Source: an uncultured Draconibacterium sp. (GTDB lineage: Bacteria > Bacteroidota > Bacteroidia > Bacteroidales > Prolixibacteraceae). Taken from it: a stretch of DNA of 64,000 bases. Location of the stretch: NCBI RefSeq assembly GCF_963676815.1, contig NZ_OY781365.1, positions 1,584,501 through 1,648,500 of the forward strand, in the 5' to 3' direction. Each line of letters starts with the position of its first letter. The first letter of the stretch is position 1. The notes beneath the pieces are model-generated. The model saw only the letters and a program-made list of their open reading frames with translations. It searched no databases and was not told the origin of the DNA. The position numbers and the translations under genes are program-made. Of the stretch, positions 9,103-16,941 are shown piece by piece.

Positions 9103-9537
9103 ATGAAACAGGAACACATTGTACCGGTGCAAATTCGGTTTAACGACATCGACCTGATGGGGCATGTTTACAATGCCAAATACCAGGAATTTTTTGATTT
9201 GGCGCGTCTGAAATATTTTAAGGCTTCTTTGGGCGAATTAATAAGCTGGACACACAAAGGACTGATTATTGCTTCTGTTAAAGTGGATTACATGCAGCCT
9301 ACTTTTCTTGAAGATAAAATTCATGTTGTTACTTCCGTTTCGTCGCTTGGCGAAAAGAGCCTTGAAATGACGCAGGCCGTTTACAAAGAGAATAGTTCGG
9401 AACCAGTGGCAGTTTGCAAGTCGGTAATGGTTTGTTATGATATGAAAGCTCGAATCTCAGAACCTATTCCTGAAAACTGGAGAAAAAAATTTATTGATTT
9501 TGAGCCCGATTTAGGCGTCAATCAGTCCGTCGGGTAA
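9103..9537 (+). CDS. acyl-CoA thioesterase (4HBT hotdog family)
   Basis: A single-hotdog thioesterase of 144 residues, the usual size for YbgC/FadM-like 4-hydroxybenzoyl-CoA thioesterases that hydrolyse acyl-CoA in the cytosol. The catalytic-region motif FNDIDLMGHVYNAKYQEFFD carries the Asp and the conserved GHVxN. The central helix and the strand VKVDYMQPTFLEDKI match the fold. The acyl substrate is unknown. Its 3' end overlaps the 3' end of rimM on the other strand by 27 bp, so the two transcripts are antisense to each other. Two 21-bp-spaced direct repeats lie in its upstream region. Confidence 0.87.
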   Translation: MKQEHIVPVQIRFNDIDLMGHVYNAKYQEFFDLARLKYFKASLGELISWTHKGLIIASVKVDYMQPTFLEDKIHVVTSVSSLGEKSLEMTQAVYKENSSEPVAVCKSVMVCYDMKARISEPIPENWRKKFIDFEPDLGVNQSVG

Positions 9538-10038
9538 ATTTAAAGTAATAGAACTTTCATTCTCGCTATACGCAACCAACATCTCTTCGTGAAACGGAAT
9601 TAACAGCTCCTCGCCCCTGTACGAAACAGTAAATACGATGTTTCCAGAATAATCGTCAACATGATCGATAACGCCAATTTCGCCTTGTTTGCTATCAATT
9701 AGCATCAAGCCTTCAAAAGTAGATTCGGTTTCTTCCTGCTCGTCAATAATTTCGGAATGAAACAAGTAAGCTCCGGCACCAACCAGGCGTTTGGCGTATT
9801 TTTCATCATCCACCCAATCGAACTTTACAATTGCCGATTTCGACGACCGGAAACGGAAACCATCTTTTTCTACAAAAAACGGAACAAGCAAACCATCCAG
9901 TTCAACAAAAAAGCGGTCGCATTCTTCCACTGAATATTCAAACTGTTCGTCAAACTCAAGGACTACTTCTCCGTGTACGCCGTGCGTCTTTCTGAAGAAT
10001 CCAACTTTTTGGCAATCGGTTTTTGGTATCGTTTCCAT
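9511..10038 (-). CDS. rimM: ribosome maturation factor RimM
   Basis: Binds S19 in the 30S head and assists 16S rRNA processing. It has 175 residues, the normal length, with an N-terminal RimM barrel beginning VGFFRKTHGVHGEVVLEF (the conserved K-x-HG-x-xGE) and a PRC-barrel C-terminal domain (YSGNIVFTVSYRGEELLIPF). It lies downstream of rpsP on the same strand, the conserved order in Bacteroidota, but 373 bp away, and that spacer also contains the rpsP terminator. Its own promoter is therefore likely. The 3' end overlaps the thioesterase gene by 27 bp. Confidence 0.93.
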   Translation of the reverse strand: METIPKTDCQKVGFFRKTHGVHGEVVLEFDEQFEYSVEECDRFFVELDGLLVPFFVEKDGFRFRSSKSAIVKFDWVDDEKYAKRLVGAGAYLFHSEIIDEQEETESTFEGLMLIDSKQGEIGVIDHVDDYSGNIVFTVSYRGEELLIPFHEEMLVAYSENESSITLNLPDGLIDA

Positions 10039-10411
10039 ACTTCAAAAGTAAGGCATTTTCCCTTGAAACGGTAGTTATATGTAGAAAGTTCCAAAAAAGT
10101 GCAACATAATTTTTTGGAAAAGAGGTATCACTCGTAAAATTCGGTGGAGAAGAATATGTCATACTTCAATAATCAATAAGCTACAAGCGCGGGAAACATC
10201 CTTTTGCCCTATCGGGCCGATTCGTTTTTGTGTCAAGACAAAAATGAAGGCCGCCGGCAGGCAGAAAATAACAGCAGTTTCACTGTTGTCTCAAAATTGT
10301 CATCTACCAATTTCACAGGTGACTCAAAAGAATTTAAACGAAGTGTATAAACACAAAAAAACCACCTGCCTAACGACAAGTGGTTTTCTATAATAAGATG
10401 AGTTGTCTTTC
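10039..10411. other. 373-bp spacer between rpsP and rimM with several dyads
   Basis: Holds the rpsP terminator (10361-10385). It also has an inverted repeat TTTTTGT / ACAAAAA around 10224-10244 and GGCC-containing dyads at 10216-10260 (GCCCTATCGGGC, GGCCGCCGGC). No credible open frame is seen. The dyad-rich middle resembles a dispersed intergenic repeat, but no second copy was found in this window. Confidence 0.4.
10354..10390 (-). terminator. intrinsic terminator after rpsP
   Basis: On the reverse strand an ACCACTTG / CAGGTGGT stem (10361-10385, one mismatch) is followed by a run of seven T (complement of 10355-10361). It is 27 bp past the rpsP stop. Confidence 0.75.
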
Positions 10412-11035
10412 TTAAGATTCCGCACCTTTTTCTTCTTCCGAAGCTTCCTCTTCAGCAGCAGGTGCTTCAGCTTCAGGAGTTTCTTCAACTTCAGCGGCGA
10501 CCTCTTCCTCTGCAGCTTCTTCTGCTTCAGCTTCTGCTTTTTCAGCAGCAGCGGCAGCTTCAGCTTCAGCGGCTAGTTCTGCTTCTCTTGCAGCAATAGC
10601 AGCAGCTCTTTCTTCGTTGATTTTCTTCTCAGCATCCAATTGTTTTTGAGTCTCTGCATCAGCCTCACCTTTCAGACGATCGATTTTTGCCTGAATTTTA
10701 GCTTCTTTTTCTGCAATCCAACTCTCTAAACGCTTTTCAGCTTCAGCTTCGTCGAAAGCTCCTTTTTTAACTCCACCCATGAGGTGTTTTTTGTACATAA
10801 CACCTTTGTAAGATAAAATTGCTCTTACAGTGTCGGTTGGTTGTGCGCCTTTAACAAGCCAGTCGTAAGCTTTGTCAAAATCGAGATCGATAGTAGCAGG
10901 ATCAGTGTTAGGATTGTACGTGCCAATTCTTTCAATGTACCTGCCATCTCGTGGCGCCCTGCTATCAGCTACTACAATGTGGTAGTATGCGTAGCGTTTG
11001 CGACCGTGTCGCGCTAATCTCATTTTTACTGGCAT
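10412..11035 (-). CDS. rpsP: 30S ribosomal protein S16 with long acidic tail
   Basis: S16 of the small ribosomal subunit. The first 80 residues are canonical (start MPVKMRLARHGRKRYAYYHI, then VADSRAPRDGRYIERIGTYN). At 207 residues it is more than twice the length of E. coli S16 (82). The extra part, from about residue 95, is a charged helix-rich segment ending in an Ala/Glu-rich tail with many EAEAAAA/EEE runs. Such tails are normal in Bacteroidota S16, so this is not a frameshift. A clear -7 box (11068-11075) precedes it and a terminator follows it. Confidence 0.97.
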   Translation of the reverse strand: MPVKMRLARHGRKRYAYYHIVVADSRAPRDGRYIERIGTYNPNTDPATIDLDFDKAYDWLVKGAQPTDTVRAILSYKGVMYKKHLMGGVKKGAFDEAEAEKRLESWIAEKEAKIQAKIDRLKGEADAETQKQLDAEKKINEERAAAIAAREAELAAEAEAAAAAEKAEAEAEEAAEEEVAAEVEETPEAEAPAAEEEASEEEKGAES

Positions 11036-11067
11036 AATTCTATTTTTTAATTTTGAAAAATGTGGCG

Positions 11068-11075
11068 CAAAGATA
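11068..11075 (-). promoter_or_regulatory. -7 promoter box for rpsP
   Basis: On the reverse strand TATCTTTG, an exact TAnnTTTG match, lies 32 bp before the rpsP ATG. This is the usual placement for Bacteroidota housekeeping promoters. Confidence 0.7.
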
Positions 11076-11162
11076 GTATAAATTTCTGTTTCTGAAACTT
11101 TTGCAATACAATTTTCAATGTCGTTTCATTTCTTAACACCGAATAACAGAAATGAACATCAA

Positions 11163-11849
11163 TTAACGCTCGCCAGCCTGTTCTTTTGCAGCATTCACCA
11201 TATCCTCGTTGGCCGTAATTGTAAACTCTACCCTACGGTTTTGCGCTTTACCTTGTTTAGTGTCGTTTGTTGCCCGTGGCTGCGATTCGCCCATACCAAC
11301 AGAACTCAAACGCGCGGCTTCAATTCCATTTGATTTTAGGAAATTAACAACTGATGCTGCTCGTTTTTCGGATAAAGTTTGATTGTACGATTCTGCGCCA
11401 TCGCTGTCGGTATGCCCAATAACCAAAATGTCGGTATCCGGATATTTATTAAATATTTCAACCAGGTTACCCAGGTTGGTTTGCGAGGCGCTTGTCAGTT
11501 CTGAACTGTCAAATTCAAAACGTACATCAGCATTTTCATCCAGAATTAATTGAATTCCTTCTTCGCTACGAACCACCTCGGCACCGGGCATTGTTGTTTC
11601 AATTTCTTCGGCCTGTTTGTCCATTTGTTTACCAATAATTGCACCGGCACCTCCACCAACGGCAGCACCAACCAAAGCGCCTGCGGCCCGGTTATCTTTT
11701 CCGCCTATTAAAGCACCTAAAGCAGCACCTGCTGCAACTCCAATTCCAGCACCCTTTTGCGAGCTGTTGGCATTTTGCAACGAGCTACAACCTGTTAAAA
11801 ACATTCCCGCGATAAAAAACGCAAGAACTAACATTGTAATATTCTTCAT
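11163..11849 (-). CDS. OmpA-family lipoprotein with glycine-zipper segment
   Basis: A 228-residue outer-membrane lipoprotein that would anchor to peptidoglycan. A signal peptide ends in the lipobox FLTGCSS (Cys near residue 21). Then comes a glycine-zipper stretch (about 35-80, GIGVAAGAALGALIGG and AAVGGGAGAIIGKQMD) and a C-terminal OmpA domain with IGHTDSDGAESYNQTLSEKR, which carries the Asp and Arg that bind diaminopimelate. The frame is open 44 codons further upstream, but only the ATG at 11849 gives a signal peptide. The gene begins 10 bp after the upstream lipoprotein gene, indicating an operon. Confidence 0.92.
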   Translation of the reverse strand: MKNITMLVLAFFIAGMFLTGCSSLQNANSSQKGAGIGVAAGAALGALIGGKDNRAAGALVGAAVGGGAGAIIGKQMDKQAEEIETTMPGAEVVRSEEGIQLILDENADVRFEFDSSELTSASQTNLGNLVEIFNKYPDTDILVIGHTDSDGAESYNQTLSEKRAASVVNFLKSNGIEAARLSSVGMGESQPRATNDTKQGKAQNRRVEFTITANEDMVNAAKEQAGER

Positions 11850-11859
11850 AACTGTTATC

Positions 11860-12330
11860 CTAATTTTTTGTGAACTGATAATAAATTGAAATGATGTCGC
11901 CCTCGAACGAAGCATCTTGTGCCAATACAAATTCGCTTTCCGATTCAGAAAGTAATTTGAGTTTATAACCTGCAGTAACATCTTTTGGCTTCACTCCGTC
12001 AGGGATAAATTTCCATAAAAAATAAATGTCGTCTCCATCTTGCTCCATAAACCATTTTATAGAGTGGGTAGAATTAATACAAGCCACATCCATAAAAGAA
12101 TAAGTTCCGGAATTGTTATTGCTGACAAAGCTCCACCGGCTACCCTCGAAACAATCGGGCGATGCCTGGTTAAACAACTCTTTAATTTCCACTTTGTTTC
12201 CCTGGTCGGTAGTAATCGATGATAATGTCCAATCGCCTTTTAAGCCTTTCTGCGAATTTCGCACTTGTTTTGTAGTGCTACACGCTGCCAGCAGCGTAAC
12301 CAGCGCCAGCAGAAGAAATTTTTGTTTCAT
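11860..12330 (-). CDS. lipocalin-like lipoprotein
   Basis: A 156-residue lipoprotein with signal peptide and lipobox LLAACST. The mature part starts with LKGDWTLSSITTDQG, a 'G-x-W' strand typical of lipocalin-like beta barrels (lipocalin-4 type in Bacteroidota). The body is all-beta with single Cys residues at FNQASPDCFEG and DVACINS, which could form a disulfide. The ligand is unknown. It is 10 bp upstream of the OmpA lipoprotein gene on the same strand, so both are probably made together for the envelope. Confidence 0.75.
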   Translation of the reverse strand: MKQKFLLLALVTLLAACSTTKQVRNSQKGLKGDWTLSSITTDQGNKVEIKELFNQASPDCFEGSRWSFVSNNNSGTYSFMDVACINSTHSIKWFMEQDGDDIYFLWKFIPDGVKPKDVTAGYKLKLLSESESEFVLAQDASFEGDIISIYYQFTKN

Positions 12331-12417
12331 GTTTCTGTTTTAAATTATGTATGTTCTGAGAACGGATTTTTGTGTTGTTAAGTTACGATATCCAATTTTA
12401 CAACCAAATACTAAAAC

Positions 12418-12450
12418 AGAAAAGGAGATGCAATGTTGCATCTCCTTTTC
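12418..12450 (-). terminator. intrinsic terminator after rfbB
   Basis: A perfect AAAGGAGATGCA / TGCATCTCCTTT stem (12 bp, 4-base loop) at 12421-12448. It is 26 bp past the rfbB stop on the reverse strand, with T-rich flanks on both sides, so it may act in both directions. Confidence 0.8.
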
Positions 12451-12474
12451 TTAATTTTTTTTAACAGTAAGAAG

Positions 12475-13530
12475 TTATCTTTTTACATACTGTTGCTCGT
12501 AGTATTTTTGGTAATCGCCCGAAGTAACATTCTCCAACCATTCGGTATTTTCAAGGTACCAGTCGATGGTCTTTTCAATACCTTCCTCAAACTGCAGCGA
12601 TGGCTCCCAACCCAGTTCATTTTTAATTTTAGTGGCATCAATAGCATACCGTAAATCATGTCCGGCGCGGTCTTTTACATACGTAATCAATTTTTCCGAT
12701 TCACCTTCAGGGCGCCCCAGTTTTTCATCCATTTTTCGGCACATTACCCGAATCAAATCGATGTTCGTCCACTCGTTAAAACCACCGATGTTATAGGTTT
12801 CGCCAATTTCTCCTTTATGGAAAATTACATCGATAGCACGGGCGTGATCAACCACCCAAAGCCAGTCGCGAACATTCTCGCCTTTACCATAAACCGGCAG
12901 CGGTTTGTTGTTTTTTATGTTGTGAATAAAAAGCGGAATCAATTTTTCGGGAAACTGGAACGAACCATAATTGTTTGAACAGTTTGAAATAACTGCGGGC
13001 ACACCAAAAGTATCGTTGTAGGCACGCACAAAATGATCGGAACTGGCTTTTGATGCCGAGTAAGGACTGTGTGGATCGTAAGCAGTCTCTTCCGTAAACA
13101 TACCTTCTTCGCCCAACGAACCATAAACCTCATCGGTTGAAATATGGTAAAAACGCTTTCCTTCAAAGTTATCTTTCCAGATTTGTTTTGCAGCGTTCAG
13201 CAAATTAACGGTGCCTATTACGTTCGTAAAAACAAATTCTGTCGGGTTCGATATGGAACGGTCGACATGCGACTCGGCAGCCAAATGAATAACGCCGTCG
13301 AACTGTTTTTCTTCAAACAGTTTCTGAATAAATTCGCTATCTACAATATCGCCTTTTACAAACTCGTAATTAGGTTTGTTTTCAATATCCTTTAAATTAT
13401 TGAGGTTACCTGCATACGTTAATTTATCGAGGTTTACAATGTTATAATCGGGGTAGTTATTTACAAATAAACGAACTACGTGAGAGCCGATAAATCCGGC
13501 GCCTCCGGTAATCAGAATTGTCTTTTTCAT
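12475..13530 (-). CDS. rfbB: dTDP-glucose 4,6-dehydratase
   Basis: Converts dTDP-D-glucose to dTDP-4-keto-6-deoxy-glucose on the way to dTDP-rhamnose and related sugars. It is a 351-residue extended short-chain dehydrogenase with the NAD motif GGAGFIGSH near the N-terminus and the catalytic Y-x3-K in SPYSASKASSDH. ISTDEVYG contains the Thr-Asp-Glu triad specific for 4,6-dehydratases, which separates it from GalE. The normal partners rfbA, rfbC and rfbD are not in the window. It stands alone between terminators, with galE upstream on the same strand. Confidence 0.93.
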   Translation of the reverse strand: MKKTILITGGAGFIGSHVVRLFVNNYPDYNIVNLDKLTYAGNLNNLKDIENKPNYEFVKGDIVDSEFIQKLFEEKQFDGVIHLAAESHVDRSISNPTEFVFTNVIGTVNLLNAAKQIWKDNFEGKRFYHISTDEVYGSLGEEGMFTEETAYDPHSPYSASKASSDHFVRAYNDTFGVPAVISNCSNNYGSFQFPEKLIPLFIHNIKNNKPLPVYGKGENVRDWLWVVDHARAIDVIFHKGEIGETYNIGGFNEWTNIDLIRVMCRKMDEKLGRPEGESEKLITYVKDRAGHDLRYAIDATKIKNELGWEPSLQFEEGIEKTIDWYLENTEWLENVTSGDYQKYYEQQYVKR

Positions 13531-13630
13531 TTTTTCAGCTATTTATGTCAAATGTAGTTTTTTCGGCAGAGACTAAGAAATTGTTTAACGAGAATTTCAA
13601 TTCCGAATTTCTGAAAATCAATCAGAAAAA

Positions 13631-13658
13631 AAGCATTGCCGATAAGCAATGCCTTTTT
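13631..13658 (-). terminator. bidirectional-looking terminator after galE
   Basis: GCATTGC / GCAATGC stem at 13633-13652. It is followed by six T on the forward strand and by seven T on the reverse strand. It is 38 bp past the galE stop (reverse strand). Confidence 0.75.
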
Positions 13659-13696
13659 TGTATTTGTTAGAAAATATCTGCTAAACCTGTAGAATC

Positions 13697-14725
13697 TTAT
13701 TCAATTCCACGCACTTTTTTCTCCCAGTTCCAGGCCGAAAGCAGTGTCTCATCCAATCCTTTTTCAGCTTTCCAGCCTAACTCTTCGTTGGCGTATGTTG
13801 TATCGGCCCAAATTTGCTCCACATCGCCTGCACGGCGCTCAACAATTTTATAATTTAATTTTTCGCCCGTAGCACGTTCAAATCCTTTAACCACTTCCAA
13901 CACCGATAATCCATCGCCGGTTCCGAGGTTAAAAATTTCGTAGTTCGCTTTGTTCTTACCATCCAGCAAGCGGGCAATAGCCGTAACATGCGCTTTTGCC
14001 AAATCAACAACATTAATGTAATCGCGCACTGCCGATCCATCAGGAGTGTTATAATCATCGCCAAAAACTTTTAGTTCGTCACGCAATCCGGCTGCAGTTT
14101 GGGTAATAAACGGAACCAGGTTTTGCGGAACACCCAACGGAAGTTCGCCAATTAAAGCCGACGGATGTGCCCCGATCGGATTAAAATAGCGAAGTGCAAT
14201 CGCTTTCAACTCGGGATAAGCTTTAACGCTGTCCTGCAAAATATCTTCGCTTACACGTTTGGTATTTCCATATGGCGACTCGGCATCTTTTCGCGGAGTT
14301 GCTTCGGTTACCGGCAATTTCTCGGGCTGCCCATATACGGTACACGACGATGAGAAAACCATATTTGGTACATTGAATTCGCGTTGACAATCCAACAAAT
14401 TCATTAACGAAACCAGATTATTACGGTAATAATTCAACGGTATTTGCACCGATTCTCCAACAGCTTTAAAAGCTGCAAAATGTATAATTGCCTCAATTCC
14501 CTGATTACGTTTAAAAAAGTCTGAGGTTTTTTCTTTATCTGCCAGGTTAAACTGTTCAAACGCCGGTTTGGTGCCCGATATTTTTGCAATATTATCAAGA
14601 ACATCAATACTCGAGTTCGAGAGGTCGTCAACAATAACAACTTCATATCCCGACTCTTGAAGCTCTACAACTGTATGAGAACCTATGTATCCGGTTCCTC
14701 CTGTTACTAAAATCTTTTTTGCCAT
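13697..14725 (-). CDS. galE: UDP-glucose 4-epimerase
   Basis: Interconverts UDP-glucose and UDP-galactose for the Leloir pathway and surface glycans. It has 342 residues, the family's usual length. NAD motif GGTGYIGSH lies at residues 8-16. It also has FSSSCTVYGQP with the catalytic Ser, the Y-x3-K of SPYGNTKRVSED, and the substrate-site stretch ALRYFNPIGAHPSALIGE. The frame is open 21 codons upstream, but the ATG at 14725 gives the standard MAKKILVTGGTG start. It is divergent from the HU/SPOR gene. Confidence 0.95.
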   Translation of the reverse strand: MAKKILVTGGTGYIGSHTVVELQESGYEVVIVDDLSNSSIDVLDNIAKISGTKPAFEQFNLADKEKTSDFFKRNQGIEAIIHFAAFKAVGESVQIPLNYYRNNLVSLMNLLDCQREFNVPNMVFSSSCTVYGQPEKLPVTEATPRKDAESPYGNTKRVSEDILQDSVKAYPELKAIALRYFNPIGAHPSALIGELPLGVPQNLVPFITQTAAGLRDELKVFGDDYNTPDGSAVRDYINVVDLAKAHVTAIARLLDGKNKANYEIFNLGTGDGLSVLEVVKGFERATGEKLNYKIVERRAGDVEQIWADTTYANEELGWKAEKGLDETLLSAWNWEKKVRGIE

Positions 14726-14869
14726 GGTAATTTTGGTTTGAGATGTAAAAGTAGAAAAATATATGCATTCTTTTCTTCTAAACTGCAAAGCAAACCGGGC
14801 TTTTGTAAAAACTTAATTTTAGGGCAGTTGCAGTTTACTCTATGTTTTGTAATTTTAGCGTCTAAATTA

Positions 14870-15967
14870 ATGCATGTGAGCTTCGGAAAAGAAATATATA
14901 CGCTTCTGTTACAACACGATATTGTAATAATCCCGGGATTGGGAGCTTTTGTCTCGGAATACCATCCTGCAGAAATCAGCGACGACAGTGACGAAATTAA
15001 GCCACCATCAAAAAATATTTCTTTCAACCCGGATTTAAAAAACAACGATGGCCTACTGGTTGGTCACATAGCAGAAAAACTTCACATCTCGCATTTTAAT
15101 GCATTGGTTCGCATTGAAAAAGAACGCGACGAAATGTTGTTTAAACTCGATAAAGGCGACGAAGTATTTGTTGAAGGAGTTGGAACACTATCGCATGACG
15201 AGCATGGAGCAATTGTTTTTCAAGAGTCGTTAGAAGAAAATATGTTGCTTGATTCGTTTGGGTTTGAACCGATGTCGATTAGTGAACCGGAACAAGCTGA
15301 ACCTCCATTGGAAGACCCCGAGCCTGTTTCTGAAACGGAAGAGCCGGAGCAAACTGAAGAAGAAGTACCCAATGAAGCACCAGCTACAGAAGAAGAAAAG
15401 CCTGCAGAACAAACGGAACCCAAAAAGACTGCCCCGGTGGCTGATTTCGAAAGAAAGGAAGAAAAAAAGAAAAAGCCCTGGCTGTTTTTGTTGATTATTA
15501 TTCCGTTACTTGCCGTTGCTGTTTTCGTTTTTATTAAAGGCTTTAACAATGGAACGACCGACAAAAACGAAATGAGAACCACCACTGTTGCCGAAGAATT
15601 ACCGGAAGAGCAGGAAGTAGTAGTTCCTGATAGTTTGATTTCAGACACATTGGCAACAACTGTGCAAGACACAAGTGCTGTTTCGGACACGGTTAAAACG
15701 GCACCGGAACCAATTGAAACATTACCGGCAGAGCAAGACTCGATTAAGTATTATTTGGTTGGAGGAAGCTTTTCGGTAAAAGAAAATGCCGATGCTTATT
15801 TACATGAATTGCAAGAAAAAGGATACGAAGCTTTTCATGTTGGCAAAAAAGGTCGTTTCTTTATCATTGGAATTAACAGCTATAAAACCTTCAGTGAAGC
15901 TGAAGCTGCAAAAGAAATATACCTTAATGACAATCCGGGATCGGAAGTTTGGGTTTACAGAAAATAA
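14870..15967 (+). CDS. HU-like (CCDC81) domain and SPOR domain membrane protein
   Basis: A 365-residue fusion seen in Bacteroidota. The N-terminal 130 residues form an HU/IHF-like fold of the CCDC81 type (start MHVSFGKEIYTLLLQHDIVI, with GLGAFV). An acidic Glu/Pro-rich linker (about 140-205) precedes one membrane helix (WLFLLIIIPLLAVAVFVFI). After a second acidic linker, a C-terminal SPOR domain (YYLVGGSFSVKENADAYLHE) would bind denuded peptidoglycan strands at the septum. The N-terminus would be cytosolic and SPOR periplasmic, so it may link cell division to a cytosolic partner. The ATG at 14870 is chosen; a GTG six bases later is possible. Confidence 0.85.
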   Translation: MHVSFGKEIYTLLLQHDIVIIPGLGAFVSEYHPAEISDDSDEIKPPSKNISFNPDLKNNDGLLVGHIAEKLHISHFNALVRIEKERDEMLFKLDKGDEVFVEGVGTLSHDEHGAIVFQESLEENMLLDSFGFEPMSISEPEQAEPPLEDPEPVSETEEPEQTEEEVPNEAPATEEEKPAEQTEPKKTAPVADFERKEEKKKKPWLFLLIIIPLLAVAVFVFIKGFNNGTTDKNEMRTTTVAEELPEEQEVVVPDSLISDTLATTVQDTSAVSDTVKTAPEPIETLPAEQDSIKYYLVGGSFSVKENADAYLHELQEKGYEAFHVGKKGRFFIIGINSYKTFSEAEAAKEIYLNDNPGSEVWVYRK

Positions 15968-16117
15968 ACTGCCAAAGCTATTTTTATAGCAGCGGTTACG
16001 GGCAGGATATAAGGAGATTGTTAAAAACAAGGCAACATTTTGACAGGTAATGGGTTACTATTAAACAAGTAATCCGCAAAATAATAAACAACTCATCGCT
16101 AAACAAAAACTGTTATT

Positions 16118-16486
16118 ATGAACGTAGCGCTCTGGATTATACAAATTATTGTTGCTGCTCTTTTTTTAACATCGGGCTCTCTGAAACTGGTTTTACCCAA
16201 AGACAACCTTATAAAAGTTTTTGAATGGATTGAAGATTTTACCGAACCAAAACTACGGTTAATAGGTGCGTTCGAGGTCTTGGGCGGATTAGGGCTTTTC
16301 CTGCCAGGCGTTTATTCCACGCTCGAAATCTTAATCCCGATAGCAGCTATTGGCCTAACAATTATTATGGTTCTTGCCAGTTTTCTTCATTACCGACGAG
16401 ATGAAAAAAGCAACCTCATCGTAAACATCGTTATTCTGCTATTACTTCTGCTTATTGCCGGCGGTCGCTTGTTTTTTGTTCGGTAG
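16118..16486 (+). CDS. DoxX-family membrane protein
   Basis: A 122-residue inner-membrane protein with four predicted helices: about 5-23, 45-65 (IGAFEVLGGLGLFLPG), 70-92 and 100-120. The GAFEVLGGLGLFLPG segment between helices is typical of small DoxX/DoxD-like proteins. The function is not settled for the family; thiosulfate oxidation and redox stress links are known for some members only. It has its own upstream region and is not tightly linked to neighbours. Confidence 0.75.
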   Translation: MNVALWIIQIIVAALFLTSGSLKLVLPKDNLIKVFEWIEDFTEPKLRLIGAFEVLGGLGLFLPGVYSTLEILIPIAAIGLTIIMVLASFLHYRRDEKSNLIVNIVILLLLLLIAGGRLFFVR

Positions 16487-16631
16487 TTTTCTTTTGGTTA
16501 TTACACTTCGTTTTATCGTTTTTTTTAACATGCTTCACAATAAAAATGGTATGCTTAAAACTATTTGCTGGTGCTTATCGTAAAAGCAAAAACCTTTAAA
16601 GAAATAGTATTAACCAAAAAACTAAAACGTT

Positions 16632-16841
16632 ATGCCTAATAGTGTTTACAAAATTGTTGAACTTGTTGGAAGCAGCCCCGTTTCGTGGGAAAAAGCATCG
16701 CAAAATGCCATTAGTATGGCATCAAAATCATTACGCGATTTAAGAATTGCCGAAGTGTGCCAAATGGATATTCACATTACTGAAGGCGAAATTGAGTGTT
16801 ACCGTGTTAAGCTAAAGGTATCGTTTAAATACGAAGATTAA
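16632..16841 (+). CDS. dodecin family flavin-binding protein
   Basis: A 69-residue dodecin, which assembles into a hollow 12-mer that stores flavin or coenzyme A. The sequence starts MPNSVYKIVELVGSSPVSWE. The signature SPVSWEKASQNAISMASKSL and C-terminal strand YRVKLKVSFKYED match the beta-alpha-beta-beta dodecin fold. In flavin-binding members a Trp stacks on the isoalloxazine ring; the only Trp here is W19. Free-standing gene with about 145 bp before it. Confidence 0.88.
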   Translation: MPNSVYKIVELVGSSPVSWEKASQNAISMASKSLRDLRIAEVCQMDIHITEGEIECYRVKLKVSFKYED

Positions 16842-16908
16842 GCAGTTTCAGGTAACAGACTCCCAATAACGAATTCAGAAAGCAACTATTTATGATGCAG
16901 AAATTGGT

Positions 16909-16941
16909 ATTGTTTTGGCTGTGTATTGCAGCCAAAACAAT
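16909..16941. terminator. 12-bp inverted repeat between dodecin and nucleoside hydrolase genes
   Basis: ATTGTTTTGGCT and AGCCAAAACAAT form a perfect 12-bp stem with a 9-base loop, directly against the stop codon of the reverse-strand gene. There is no T run, so it is a likely hairpin in both transcripts, not a textbook intrinsic terminator. Confidence 0.5.

Noticed and set aside
10412..10750. S16 reading past its normal end (frameshift or fusion)
   Set aside because: Long Ala/Glu-rich C-terminal tails are usual for Bacteroidota S16, and the frame is clean with a proper terminator after it.
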